The notes under the pieces are model-generated. The model was not told where the DNA came from. It ran no database searches and worked only from the letters and a program-made list of their open reading frames with translations. From the NCBI RefSeq assembly GCF_051014445.1, contig NC_135146.1, forward strand, positions 3,286,001 through 3,350,000: a stretch of DNA of 64,000 nt, in the 5' to 3' direction. Source of the DNA: Colletes latitarsis. Taxonomy: Eukaryota > Arthropoda > Insecta > Hymenoptera > Colletidae. Of this stretch, positions 34,501 through 47,894 are shown one piece after another. How positions within the stretch are numbered: position 1 is the stretch's first letter; the number at the start of each line of letters is the position of its first letter. A program made the translations under genes and the position numbers.

Positions 34501-37500
34501 AAACCTGGATTCAATCTATAATTTAGAGGATAACACCGTTTAGGTCAGGGTTAGGTCTGGAATTTGCCATCATCTGGCTCATACATGCGCAATTTTTCCC
34601 ATACTTTTTGACATGATCCTGGGCTTTTTCCTGGTTTGTATAACGTAGGAATGTGGTACCACACTGAAACAGTGAGTTATACCTGGGTCCGATCAATATT
34701 TTAGAGGATAACACTGGTTAGGTTTGGTTTAGGTCTGGTATTTGCCATCATGTGGCTCATACTTTCACATTCTTCGCATACTTGATTGCAAGGTCCTGGG
34801 CTTTTTCAGGTTTGGATCACATAGTAATGTGGTACCACACTGAAACAGTGAGATAAACCTGGATCCGAACAATATTTCAGAGGATAACACCGGTTGGGTA
34901 AGTGTTAGGTTTGGTATTTGCCATCATCTGGCTCATACATTCGCACTTTTCCCACACTTTTTGACAAGATCCTGGGCTTTTTCCTGGTTTGGATCACGTA
35001 GTAATGTGGTACCTCACTGAAACAGTGAGTTATACCTGGGTCAGGTGAACATTTTAGAGGATAACACCGGTTAGGTCTGGGTTAGGTCTCGTATTTGCCA
35101 CCATCTGGCTCATACTTTCGCATTTTTCGCAAAATTGTTGGCCAGATCCTGGGCGTTACAAGGTTTGGATCACATAGTAATGTGGTACCACACTGAAACA
35201 GTGAGATAAACCTGGATTCAATCTATATTTTAGAGGATAACACCGGTTAGGTTTGGGTTAGGTCTGGTATTTGCCATCATCTGGCTCATACTTTCGCATT
35301 TATCACCTGCTCGTTGGCCAGATCCTGGGCGTTTTCTGGGTTGGATCACGTAGTAATGTGGTACCTCACTGAAACAGTGAGTTAAATCTGGATTCGATCT
35401 ATGTTTTAGAGGATAACACCGGTTAGGTCAGGGTTAGGTCTGGTATTTGCCATCATCTGCCTCATACTTTCACATTCTTCGCATACTTGATTGCAAGGTC
35501 CTGGGCTTTTTCTGGTTTGGATCACATAGTAATGTGGTACCACACTGAAAAAGTGAGTTAAACCTGGATTCAATCTATATTTTAGAGGATAACACCGGTT
35601 AGGTCAGTGTTAGGTCTAGTATTTGCCATCATCTGTCTCATACTTTCGCATTTTTCACCTACTTGTTGGCCAGATCCTGGGCGTTTTCTGGGTTGGATCA
35701 CGTAGTAATGTGGTACCTCACTGAAACAGTGAGTTAAATCTGGATTCGATCTATATTTCAGAGAATAACACCGGTTAGGTCGAGGTTAGGTCAGGTATTT
35801 GCCATCATCTGGCTCATACTTTCACATTCTTCGCATACTTGATTGCAAGGTCCTGGGCTTTTTCTGGTTTGGATAACGTAGCAAATGTGGTACCGCACTG
35901 GAACAGTGATTAATACCTGGGTCAGATCAATATTTTAGAGGATAACACCGGTTAGGTCTGGGTTAGGTCTCGTATTTGCCATCATCTGGCTCATACATTC
36001 GCACTTTTCCCATACTTTTTGACAAGATCCTGGGCTTTTTCCTGGTTTGGATCACGTAGGAATGCGGTACCACACTGAAACAGTGAGTTAAACCTGGATT
36101 CAATCTATATTTTAGAGGATAACACCGGTTAGGTCAGTGTTAGGTCTGGTATTTGCCATCATCTGGCTCATACTTTTGCATTTTTCACCTACTCGTTGGC
36201 CAGATCCTGGGCGTTTTCTGGGTTGGATTACGTAGTAATGTCGTACGTCGCTGAAAGTGTGTGTTATACCTGGATTCAATCTATATTTTAGAGGACAACA
36301 CCGGTTAGGTCAGTGTTAGGTCTGGTATTTGCCATCATCTGGCTCATACTTTCGCATTTATCACCTGCTCGTTGGCCAGATCCTGGGCGTTTTCCTGGTT
36401 TGGATCACATAGGAATGCGGTACCACACTGAAACAGTGAGTTAAACCTGGATTCAATCTATATTTTAGAGGATAACACCGGTTAGGTCAGGGTTAGGTCT
36501 GGTATTTGCCATCATCTGGCTCGTACTTATGCATTTTTCGAATACTTGTTTTTCAGATCCTGGGCCTTTTCTGGTTTGTATCACATAGTAATGTGGTACC
36601 ACACTGAAACAGTGAGTTAAACCTGGATTCGATCTATATTTCAGAGAATAACACCGGTTAGGTCTGGGTTAGGTCTGGTATTTGCCATCATCTGGCTCAT
36701 AATTTCGCATTTTTCACCTACTCGTTGGCCAGATCCTGGGCGTTTTCAGGTTTGGATCACATAGTAATGTGGTACCACACTGAAACAGTGAGATAAACCT
36801 GGATTCAATCTATATTTTAGAGGATAACACCGGTTAGGTTTGGGTTAGGTCTGGTATTTGCCATCATCTGGCTCATACTTTCACATTCTTCGCATACTTG
36901 ATTGCAAGGTTCTGGGCTTTTCCTGGTTTGGATCACGTAGTAATGTGGTACCGCACTGAAACAGTGAGTTATACCTGGGTCAGATGAATATTTTAGAGGA
37001 TAACACCGGTTCGGTCAGGGTTAGGTCTGGTATTTGCCATCATCTGACTCATACATTCGCATTTTTCACCTACTCGTTGGCCAGATCCTGGGCGTTTTCA
37101 GGTTTGGATCACATAGTAATGTGGTACCACACTGAAACAGTGAGATAAACCTGGATTCAATCTATATTTTAGAGGATAACACCGGTTAGGTTTGGGTTAG
37201 GTCTGGTATTTGCCATCATCTGGCTCATACTTTCACATTCTTCGCATACTTGATTGCAAGGTCCTGGGCTTTTTCTGGTTTGCATCACGTAGTAATGTGG
37301 TACCGCACTGAATCAGTGAGTTATACCTGGGTCAGATGAATATTTTAGAGAATAACACCGGTTAGGTCTGGGTTAGGTCTCGTATTTGCCACCATCTGGC
37401 TCATACTTTCACATTCTTCGCATACTTGATTGCAAGATCCTGGGCTTTTCCTGGTTTGGATCACGTAGTAATGTGGTACCGCACTGAAACAGTGAGGTGA

Positions 37501-39078
37501 ACCTGGATTCAATCTGGCATTTTAGATGATAACGCCGGTTAGGTCAGTGTTAGGTCTGGTATTTGCCATCAACTGGCTCATACTTTCGCATTTTTCACCT
37601 ACTCGTTGGCCAGATCCTGGGCGTTCTATGGGTTGTATCACGTAGTAATGTGGTACCTCACTGAAACAGTGAGTTAAACCTGGATTCAATCTATATTTTA
37701 GAGAATAACACCGGTTAGGTCTGGGTTAGGTCTGGTATTTGCCATCATCTGGCTCATGATTTCGCATTTTTCACCTACTCGTTGGCCAGATCCTGGGCGT
37801 TTTCTGGGTTGGATCACGTAGTAATGTGGTACCTCACTGAAACAGTGAGTTATACCTGGATCCGAACAATATTTTACAGGATAACACCGGTTAGGTAAGG
37901 GTTAGGTCTGGTATTTGCCATCATCTGGCTCATACTTTCGCAATTTTCACACACATGTTAGCCAGATCCTGGGCTTTTTCTGGCTTGGGTCTCGTTGTAA
38001 TGTGGTACCACACAGGAACTGTGAATTAAAGCTGGATACGATCTGTATTTTAGATTATAATGCCGGTTAGGTAAAGGTTAGGTTTGTTATTTGCCTTCAT
38101 CTGGCTCATACATGCGCAATTTTTCCCATACATTTTGACATGATCCCGGGCTTTTTCCTTGTTTGTATCACGTGGGAATGTGGTACCACACTCAAACAGT
38201 GAGTTAAACCTGGATTCAATCTATATTTTAGAGGATAACACCGGTTAGGTCTGGGTTAGGTCTCGTATTTGCCATCATTTGGCTCATACTTTCCCCTTTT
38301 ACGCATACTTGTTTTTCAGATCCCGGGCCTTTTCTGGTTTGGATCACATAGTAATGTGGTACCACACTGAAACAGTGAGTTAAACCTGGACTCAATCTAT
38401 ATTTTAGAGGATAACACCGGTTAGGTCGAGGTTAGGTCTGGTATTTGCCATCATCTGGCTCATACTTTCGCAATTTTCACACACATGTTAGCCAGATCCT
38501 GGGCTTTTTCTGGCTTGGGTCTCGTTGTAATGTGGTATCATACTGGACCTGTGAATTAAAGCTGGATTCGATCTGTATTTTAGATTATAACGCCGGTTAG
38601 GTTTGGGTTAGGTCTGGTATTTGCCATCATCTGGCTCATACTTTTGCATTTTTCGAATACTTGTTTTTCAGATCCCGGGCCTTTTCTGGTTTGGATCACA
38701 TAGTAATGTGGTACCACACTGAAACAGTGAGTTAAACCTGGATTCAATCTATATTTTAGAGGATAACACCGGTTAGGTCTGGGTTAGGTCTGGTATTTGC
38801 CATCATCTGGCTCATAATTTCGCATTTTTCACCTACTCGTTGGCCAGATCCTGGGCGTTTTCTGGGTTGGATCACGTAGTAATGTGGTACCTCACTGAAA
38901 CACTGAGTTAAACCTGGATTCGATCTATATTTCAGAGAATAACACCGGTTAGGTCGAGGTTAGGTCTGGTATTTGCCATCATCTGGCTCATACTTTCGCA
39001 ATTTTCACACACATGTTAGCCAGATCCTGGGCTTTTTCTGGCTTGGGTCTCGTTGTAATGTGGTACCACACAGGAACT

Positions 39079-42000
39079 GTGAGTTAAACGTGGATTCGAT
39101 CTATATTTCAGAGAATAACACCGGTTTGGTCGAGGTTAGGTCTGGTATTTACCATCACCTGGCTCATACTTTTGCATTTTTCGAATACTTGTTTTTCAGA
39201 TCCTGGGCCTTTTCTGGTTTGTATCACGTAGGAATGTGGTACCACACTGAAACAGTGAGTTATACCTGGGTCCGATCAATATTTTAGAGGATAACACCGG
39301 TTAGGTCTGGGTTAGGTCTCGTATTTGCCATCATCTGGCTCATACTTTCGCATTTTTCGCATACTTGTTGGCCAGATCCTGGGCCTTTTCTGGTTTGGAT
39401 CACATAGTAATGAGGTACCACACTGAAACAGTGAGCTAAACCTGGATTCAATCTATATTTTAGAGGATAACACCGGTTAGGTCTGGGTTAGGTCTCGTAT
39501 TTGCCATCATCTGGCTCATACTTTTGCATTTTTCAAATACTTGTTTTTCAGATCCTGGGCATTTTCTGGTTTGGATCACATAGTAATGTGGTACCGCACT
39601 GAAACAGTGAGTTGAACATGGATTCAGTCTATATTTTAGAGAGTAACACCGGTTAGGTCAGTGTTAGGTCTGGTATTTGCCATCATCTGGCTCATACTTT
39701 CGCATTTTTCACCTACTCGTTGGCCAGATCCTGGGCGTTCTCTGGGTTGGATCACGTAGTAATGTGGTACCTCACTGAAACAGTGAGTTAAACCTGGATT
39801 CAATCTTTATTTTAGAGGATAACACCGGTTAGGTCAGTGTTAGGTCTGGTATTTGCCATCATCTGGCTCATACTTTCACATTCTTCGCATACTTCATTGC
39901 AAGGTCCTGGGCTTTTTCTGGTTTGGATCACGTAGTAATGTGGTACCACACTGAAACTGTGAGTTAAACCTGGCTTCGATCTATATTTTAGAGGATAACA
40001 CTGGTTAGGTTTGGTTTAGGTTTGGTATTTGCCATCATCTGGCTCATACGTTCGCATTTTTCACCTACTCGTTGGCCAGATCCTGGGCGTTTTCTGCGTT
40101 GAATCACGTAGTAATGTGGTACCTCGCTGAAACAGTGAGTTAAACCTGGATTCAATCTATATTTTAGAGGATAACACCGGTTAGGTGAGAGTTAGGTTTG
40201 GTATTTGCCATCATCTGGCTCATACTTTTGCATTTTTCACCTACTCGTTGGCCAGATCCTGGGCGTTTTCTGGGTTGGATCACGTAGTAATGTGGTACCT
40301 CGCTGAAACAGTGAGTTAAACCTGGATTCGATCTATATTTTAGAGGATAACACTGGTTAGGTTTGGTTTAGGTCTGGTATTTGCCATCATGTGGTTCGTA
40401 CTTTCACATTCTTCGCATACTTGATTGCAAGGTCCTGGTCTTTTTCTGGTTTGGATCACGTAGTAATGTGGTACCACACTGAAACTGTGAGTTAAACGTG
40501 GATTCGATCTATATTTCAGAGAATAACACCGGTTAGGTCGAGGTTAGGTCTGGTATTTGCCATCATCTGGCTCATACATCCGCATTTTTCACCTACTCGT
40601 TGCCCAGATCCTGGGCGTTTTCTGGGTTGGATCACGTAGTAATGTGGTACCTCACTGAAACAGTGAGCTAACCTGGATTCAATCTATATTTTTGAGGATA
40701 ACACCGGATAGGTCAGGGTTAGGTCTGGTATTTGCCATCATCTGGCTCATACTTTCGCATTTTTCACCTACTCGTTGGCCAGATCCTGGGCGTTTTCTGG
40801 GTTGGATCACGTAGTAATGTGGTACCGCACTGAATCAGTGAATTAAACCTGGATACGATCTATATTTTAGAGGATAACACCGGTTAGGTCAGGGTTAGGT
40901 CTGGTATTTGCCATCATCTGGCTCATACTTTCGCATTTTTCACCTACTCGTTGGCCAGATCCTGGGCGTTTTCTGGGTTGGATCACGTAGTAATGTGGTA
41001 CCACACTGAAACAGTGAGTTAAACCTGGATTCGATCTATATTTTAGAGGATAACACTGGTTAGGTTTGGTTTAGGTCTGGTATTTGCCATCATGTGGCTC
41101 ATACTTTCACATTCTTCGCATACTTGATTGCAAAATCCTGGGCTTTTCCTGGTTTGGATCACGTAGTAATGTGGTACCGCACTGAAACAGTGAGTTGAAC
41201 ATGGATTCAGTCTATATTTTAGAGAATAACACCGGTTAGGTCAGGGTTAGGTCTGGTATTTGCCATCATCTGGCTCATACTTTTGCATTTTTCACCTACT
41301 CGTTGCCCAGATCCTGGGCGTTTTCTGGGTTGGATCACGTAGTAATGTGGTACCTCACTGAAACAGTGAGCTAACCTGGATTCAATCTATATTTTTGAGG
41401 ATAACACCGGATAGGTCAGGGTTAGGTCTGGTATTTGCCATCATCTGGCTCATACTTTCGCATTTTTCACCTACTCGTTGGCCAGATCCCGGGCCTTTTC
41501 TGGTTTGGATCACATAGTAATGTGGTACCACACTGAAACAGTGAGTTAAACCTGGATTCAATCTATATTTTAGAGGATAACACCGGTTAGGTCTGGGTTA
41601 GGTCTGGTATTTGCCATCATCTGGCTCATCATTTCGCATTTTTCACATACTCGTTGGCCAGATCCTGGGCGTTTTCTGGGTTGGAGCACGTAGTAATGTG
41701 GTACCTCACTGAAACACTGAGTTAAACCTGGATTCGATCTATATTTCAGAGAATAACACCGGTTAGGTCGAGGTTAGGTCTGGTATTTGCCATCATCTGG
41801 CTCATACTTTCGCAATTTTCACACACATGTTATCCAGATCCTGGGCTTTTTCTGGCTTGGGTCTCGTTGTAATGTGGTACCACACAGGAACTGTGAATTA
41901 AAGCTGGATTCGATCTGTATTTTAGATTATAACGCCGGTTAGGTAAGGGTTAGGTTTGGTATTTGCCATCATCAGGCTCTTACATGCGCAATTTTTCCCA

Positions 42001-44270
42001 TACTTTTTGACATGATCCTGGGCTTTTTCCTGGTTTGTATCACGTAGGAATGTGGTACCACACTGAAACAGTGAGATAAACCAGGACTCGATCTATATAT
42101 AAGAGAATAACACCGGTTAGGTCAGTTTTAGGTCTGGTATTTGCCATCATCTGGCTCATACTTGTGCATTTTTCGAATACTTGTTTTTCAGATCCCCGGC
42201 CTTTTCTGGTTTGGATCACGTAGTAATGTGGTACCACACTGAAACAGTGAGTTATACCTGGGTCCGATCAATATTTTAGAGGATAACACTGGTTAGGTTT
42301 GGTTTAGGTCTGGTATTTGCCATCATCTGGCTCATAATTTCGCATTTTTCACCTACTCGTTGGCCAGATCCTGGTCGTTTTCTGGGTTTGATCACGTAGT
42401 AATGTGGTACCTCGCTGAAACAGTGAGTTAAACCTGGATTCGATCTATATTTTTGAGGATAACACCGGTAAGGTCTGGGTTAGGTCTCGTATTTGCCATC
42501 ATCTGGCTCATACTTTCGCATTTTTCGCATACTTGTTGGCCAGATCCTGGGCCTTTTCTGGCTTGGGTCTCGTTGTAATGTGGTACCACACTGAAACTGT
42601 GAGTTAAACGTGGATTCGATCTATATTTCAGAGAATAACACCGGTTTGGTCGAGGTTAGGTCTGGTATTTACCATCACCTGGCTCATACTTTTGCATTTT
42701 TCGAATACTTGCTTTTCAGATCCTGGGCCTTTTCTGGTCTGTATCACGTAGGAATGTGGTACCACACTGAAACAGTGAGTTATACCTGGGTCCGATCAAT
42801 ATTTTAGAGGATAACACCGGTTAGGTCTGGGTTAGGTCTCGTATTTGCCATCATCTGGCTCATACTTTCGCATTTTTCGCATACTTGTTGGCCAGATCCT
42901 GGGCCTTTTCTGGTTTGGATCACATAGTAATGTGGTACCACACTGAAACAGTGAGCTAATCCTGGATTCAATCTATATTTTAGAGGATAACACCGGTTAG
43001 GTCTGGGTTAGGTCTCGTATTTGCCATCATCTGGCTCATACTTTTGCATTTTTCAAATACTTGTTTTTCAGATCCTGGGCATTTTCTGGTTTGGATCACA
43101 TAGTAATGTGGTACCGCACTGAAACAGTGAGTTGAACATGGATTCAGTCTATATTTTAGAGAGTAACACCGGTTAGGTCAGTGTTAGGTCTGGTATTTGC
43201 CATCATCTGGCTCATACTTTCGCATTTTTCACCTACTCGTTGGCCAGATCCTGGGCGTTTTCTGGGTTGGATCACGTAGTAATGTGGTACCTCACTGAAA
43301 CAGTGAGTTAAACCTGGATTCAATCTTTATTTTAGAGGATAACACCGGTTAGGTCAGTGTTAGGTCTGGTATTTGCCATCATCTGGCTCATACTTTCACA
43401 TTCTTCGCATACTTCATTGCAAGGTCCTGGGCTTTTTCTGGTTTGGATCACGTAGTAATGTGGTACCACACTGAAACAGTGAGTTAAACCTGGATTCGAT
43501 CTATATTTTAGAGGATAACACTGGTTAGGTTTGGTTTAGGTTTGGTATTTGCCATCATCTGGCTCATACGTTCGCATTTTTCACCTACTCGTTGGCCAGA
43601 TCCTGGGCGTTTTCTGCGTTGGATCACGTAGTAATGTGGTACCTCGCTGAAACAGTGAGCTAACCTGGATTCAATCTATATTTTTGAGGATAACACCGGA
43701 TAGGTCAGGGTTAGGTCTGGTATTTGCCATCATCTGGCTCATACTTTCGCATTTTTCACCTACTCGTTGGCCAGATCCTGGGCGTTTTCTGGGTTGGATC
43801 ACGTAGTAATGTGGTACCGCACTGAATCAGTGAATTAAACCTGGATACGATCTATATTTTAGAGGATAACACCGGTTAGGTCAGGGTTAGGTCTGGTATT
43901 TGCCATCATCTGGCTCATACTTTCGCATTTTTCACCTACTCGTTGGCCAGATCCTGGGCGTTTTCTGGGTTGGATCACGTAGTAATGTGGTACCACACTG
44001 AAACAGTGAGATAAACCTGGATTCGATCTATATTTTAGAGGATAACACTGGTTAGGTTTGGTTTTGGTCTGGTATTTGCCATCATGTGGCTCATACTTTC
44101 ACATTCTTCGCATACTTGATTGCAAAATCCTGGGCTTTTCCTGGTTTGGATCACGTAGTAATGTGGTACCGCACTGAAACAGTGAGTTGAACATGGATTC
44201 AGTCTATATTTTAGAGAATAACACCGGTTAGGTCAGGGTTAGGTCTGGTATTTGCCATCATCTGGCTCAT
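39079..44270 (+). repeat. 20-monomer (3520 bp) satellite duplication, later shifting to 17
   Basis: GAGTTAAACGTGGATTC occurs at 39081 and 42601, and the following monomers match at exactly +3520 through 40081/43601 (TTTTCTGCGTTG). After that the best match shifts to +2992, 17 monomers: GAGCTAACCTGG at 40665 and 43657, GAATCAGTGAATTAAACC near 40835 and 43827, GAGTTGAACATGG at 41192 and 44184. So block 39.08-41.27 kb was copied to 42.60-44.27 kb with three monomers missing in the second copy. Confidence 0.85.
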
Positions 44271-45154
44271 ACTTTCGCATTTTTCACCTACTCGTTGGCC
44301 AGATCCTGGGCGTTTTCTGGGTTGGATCACGTAGTATTGTGGTACCTCACTGAAACAGTGAGTTAAACCTGGATTCAATCTATATTTTAGAGGATAACAC
44401 CGGATAGGTCAGGGTTAGGTCTGGTATTTGCCATCATCTGGCTCATACTTTCGCATTTTTCACCTACTCGATGGCCAGATTCTGGGCGTTTTCTGGGTTG
44501 GATCACGTAGTAATGTGGTACCGCACTGAAACAGTGAATTAAACCTGGATACGATCTATATTTTAGAGGATAACACCGGTTAGGTCAGGGTTAGGTCTGG
44601 TATTTGCCATCATCTGGCTCATCCATGCGCAACTTTTCCCATACTTTTTGACATGATCCTGGGCTTTTTCCTGGTTTGTATCACGTAGGAATGTCGTACC
44701 GCACTGAAACAGTGAGTTATACCTGGGTCCGATCAATATTTTAGAGGATAACACCGGTTAGGTTTGGGTTAGGTCTGGTATTTGCTATCATCTGGCTCAT
44801 ACTTTCACATTCCTCGCATACTTGATTGCAACTTCCTGGCCTTTTTCTGGTTTGGATCACGTAGTAATGTGGTACCGCACTGAAAAAGTGAGTTATATCT
44901 GGGTCCGAACAATATTTTAGAGGATAACACCGGTTAGGTCTGGGTTAGGTCTGGTATTTGCCATCATCTGGCTCATACTTTCACATTCTTCGCATACTTG
45001 ATTGCAAGATTCTGGGCTTTCCCTGGTTTGGATCACGTAGTAATGTGGTACCGCACTGAAACCGTGAGTTATACCTGGATTCTATCTATATTTTAGAGGA
45101 TAACACCCGTTAGGTCAGTATTCGGTCTAGTATTTGCCATCATCTGACTCATAC

Positions 45155-45861
45155 TTTCGCATTTTTCACCTACTCGTTGGCCAGATCCTGGGCGTTTTCT
45201 GGGTTGGATCACGTAGTAACGTGGTACCTCACTGAAACAGTGAGTTAAACCTGGATTCGATCTATATTTCAGAGAATAACACCGCTTAGGTCGAGGTTAG
45301 GTCTGGTATTTGCCATCATCTGGCTCATACTTTCACATTCTTCGCATATTTGATTGCAAGATCCTGGGCTTTCCCTGGTTTGGATCACATAGTAATGTGG
45401 TACCACACTGAAACAGTGAGTTAAACCTGGATTCAATCTGTATTTTAGATTATAACGCCGGTTAGGTTTGGGTTAGGCCTGGTATTTGCCATCATCTGGC
45501 TCATACTTTTGCTTTTTTCGAATACTTGTTTTTCAGATCCGGGGCCTTTTCTGGTTTGGATCACATAGTAATGTGGTACCTCACTGAAACAGTGACTTAA
45601 ACCTGGATTCAATCTATATTTTAGAGGATAACACCGGTTAGGTCAGTGTTAGGTCTGGTATTTGCCATCATCTGGCTCATACTTTCACCTACGCATTTTT
45701 CACCTACTCGTTGGCCAGATCCTGGGCGTCTTCTGGGTTGGATCACGTAGTAATGTGGTACCTCGCTGAAACTGTGAGTTAAACCTGGATTCAATCTATA
45801 TTTTAGAGGATAACACCGGTTAGGTCAGAGTTAGGTCTGGTATTTGCCATCATCTGGCTCA

Positions 45862-45864
<3 letters not shown>
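45155..45864 (+). repeat. Duplicated satellite block left of element 2 (partner 51880-52589)
   Basis: Four monomers match 51880-52589 at +6725 bp with few differences and share diagnostic oddities: GTAACGTGG, ACCGCTTAGGTCGAGG, AGATCCGGGGCC, and a 6-bp insertion giving CTTTCACCTACGCATTTT (45681 and about 52406). The offset minus element 2 and its target duplication is 17 monomers. In the partner the monomer continues uninterrupted at the point where element 2 is inserted. Confidence 0.88.
45852..45864 (-). other. Left target-site duplication of element 2
   Basis: ATCTGGCTCATAC, 13 of 13 identical to 49583-49595. Up to three following T may be target or tail, so the duplication is 13-16 bp. 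Phase check: anchors 45818 and 49725 differ by the element plus 189 bp, i.e. one monomer plus 13. Confidence 0.93.

Positions 45865-45903
<39 letters not shown>
45865..45903 (-). other. Element 2 poly(A) tail, 39 nt
   Basis: Pure T run on the + strand; up to three of the T may be satellite sequence, since the monomer itself reads CATACTTTCGC here. Confidence 0.96.
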
Positions 45904-45905
<2 letters not shown>

Positions 45906-46420
45906 TCGTGGGGAAAATCTTCGAAAGACTCCCTCCCACCTCCTTGGGGAGAGGTGGGAGGGGTGTGTGGGATTCCCCGCGCCCGTACAACGACAGGCGC
46001 GGGACCTACCCACTAAAAACCCCACGGTGACCCTTCGGCACGCTTTGGGAGGATACCGGGAATCGCTCGAAGCATTCTTCCGGTATCCTCCCCGTGCCCG
46101 CGCTTTCGCGCCCATCCCTCGGGGGGACAATCGGTCCCCCCAGTAGACACACTGCCTCATAGCGGCGGGACGGGGCCACTCCATCCCGCCGCTATCCGTC
46201 CCGGGGCCGCGTTTAGTGGCGGCTGCGAGCCCCAACTCGCAACCGCCCGCGACCCCGTTTCCACCCCTCGGCGGCCGGGCGTTCATGGCCGCACCAGACC
46301 GCCGAGGGTGCCTCCCCTTGCGTCGGACCGGTAGGGGGAGGCACTCCTACCCCCAACCGGTCCGACCCGGCGCCGCCTGGCGGGAGGAGGGTCCCCTCAG
46401 GACCCCCCTCCCAGCCTAGG
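45904..46420 (-). other. Element 2 3' UTR, a ladder of perfect hairpins
   Basis: On the + strand: CCCTCCCACCTC 45931-45942 with 45951-45962 (12 bp); GGGAGGATACCGG 46047-46059 with 46080-46092 (13 bp); GGGGGGAC 46121-46128 with 46134-46141 (8 bp); AGCGGCGGGA 46161-46170 with 46184-46193 (10 bp). Further stems follow at about 46215-46250 (TGCGAG/CTCGCA), 46266-46310 (CCTCGGCGG/CCGCCGAGG), 46310-46350 (GTGCCTCCCC with GGGGGAGGCAC), a GTCGGACCGG stem around 46323-46370, and GGGTCC/GGACCC near 46388-46405. Nearly the whole UTR can pair. The sequence is unlike element 1's 3' UTR, but the design is the same. Confidence 0.85.
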
Positions 46421-46488
46421 TCATCCGCCACGCCGAGGCGGCCGCCCGCGACGCCTCGCGACCGGGCGACGACCTCGGGCCACCGCAC

Positions 46489-46525
46489 GAGCGCGAGCTT
46501 CAGCGCGCCGCTGAAGCTCGCGCTC
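46489..46525 (-). other. 17-bp perfect stem with 3-nt loop near the ORF2 end
   Basis: 46489-46505 (GAGCGCGAGCTTCAGCG) pairs fully with 46509-46525. It lies in codons of the Arg/Glu/Ala-rich tail (RERELQRRAEARAR) about 70 bases before the stop, so the hairpin series of the 3' UTR starts inside the coding region. The same stem is intact in element 3 (55140-55156 with 55160-55176). Confidence 0.88.
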
Positions 46526-47668
46526 CCTCCCCGCGGCCTCCTTCTGCAACATTACGTTCTCGCAGAAGGAGGCCACGGCCCTCCACTTCTCCTCGCTGCC
46601 GAGCATGGCGCGCACCACGCTCGGCAGCGAGACATCCCGCCAGACGACGCCGACCAGGACACGGCGCTCCCCCTCCCACGCGGGGCATACCTCCAGGGTA
46701 TGATCCGCCGTGTCCTGCTCAGCGTCGCAGTGGCAACAACGCGCCGTCGGCTCCTTCCCTATCCGGCACAGGTATCTTCCGAAGCTGCCATGCCCGGAAA
46801 ATACCTGTGCCAGCCGGTAGGTGAGGCTGCCATGGCCTCTGTCCAGCCACTCCTTCAGGAGTGGCCGAACAGCCCCGACAGTCCGGTGCCCCGCGGTTGG
46901 CAGAGCCAGCCGCTCCTGCCACGCGAGCAACACGGACTGCCGGGCCTGGCGCTTCAAATCGCCCCAAGCAGGTTCCTGCCCGCCCGGGACCGCCCCCACC
47001 CCCGCGCGACGGTCGACGCGGTGCCGGTACATCACCGCGTGCGACCGCGCGAGCAGGTCCATGGGCGGCATCCCCGCTAGAACCGTCGCCGCCTCATGTG
47101 ACATGGTCCGATACCCGCGGACGACCCTGAGCGCCATGCGCCTCTGCACCCGACGCAGCATAGTCATGCTGCGCCGGGAGGCAGCCAGGTCGTCCGCCCA
47201 GACGGGGGCCCCGTATAGGGCCACCGACTGGACCATTGCCACATAGAGGCGACGAACTCGGCCCGCCGGGCCCCCCAGGTTGGGCAGGATCCGGCCCAGA
47301 GCCGCAACCATCCTTTCCAACCGGGGGACCAGGCAGCGGAAATGCTTCTCGAAACGCCAGTGGCTATCGAGGATCAGCCCTAGATACCTGATCTGGGGCT
47401 TCACCTCGATGTCAGCCCCACCCACCCGAATCAGAGGGGGTGGCGGATCCTGCCGAGGTGAATGAAACGCAATCACCTCGGTCTTATGGACCGCCACCGT
47501 CATCCCCATCCCCCTAATCCGGTCGACGACGCGTTGCGACCCCTCCTCCGCGCGACGCGTGGCCGTCCCCCAGTGCGCCCCGACGGCCAGCACCAGTGTG
47601 TCATCCGCATAACACACCGTGCTGACGCCGTCGGGGAGGCCGGCCCGCAACACCGAGTCGTACGCGAT

Positions 47669-47894
47669 GTTCCACAGGAGTGGCCCGAGGACCGACCCCT
47701 GCGGAACACCGCAGTACACCTCCCTCCGCATATCACCATCCCGGCCCGGATACTCGATCCACCTGCCGCGGAGATAATCCCCGACGACCGCCCTGAGACA
47801 AGGGGGGACTCGATGATATTCGAGTCCCCTCCTTATCTCTTCCCAGGGGAGGGTGTTAAAGGCATTGGCAATATCCAAGGATATTGCCAATGCC
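47669..47894 (-). other. Hairpin series over RT motif A to PQGS codons, element 2
   Basis: Stems on the + strand: 47861-47876 with 47879-47894, a perfect 16-bp stem with a 2-nt loop over ALAISLDIANA; 47804-47813 with 47820-47829, 10 bp with a 6-nt loop over GLEYHRV; 47669-47678 with 47698-47707, 10 positions with one wobble, over VPQG...LWN. Positions match the three stems of element 1. Confidence 0.8.

Larger units (their letters stand above)
19451..45864 (+). repeat. Satellite array, middle block (~150 monomers)
   Basis: Same monomer, same orientation and unbroken phase (anchors 19611 to 45818 are about 149 x 176 bp). Sub-types change along it: 19.5-23 kb is the most diverged (CCTCGATTCGTTCTACATG, variable tails); 23-28 kb mixes several types including GGGCAACTAAAC monomers; 28-45.8 kb is rich in CACCTACTCGTTGGCC, GTACCTCACTGAAACAGTG and TTATACCTGGGTCCGATC. 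Small rearrangements are visible: a 21-bp deletion between GGAT repeats at 30830, and loss of one 11-bp telomere-like unit near 23839. No gene or other feature was seen between monomers. Confidence 0.97.
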
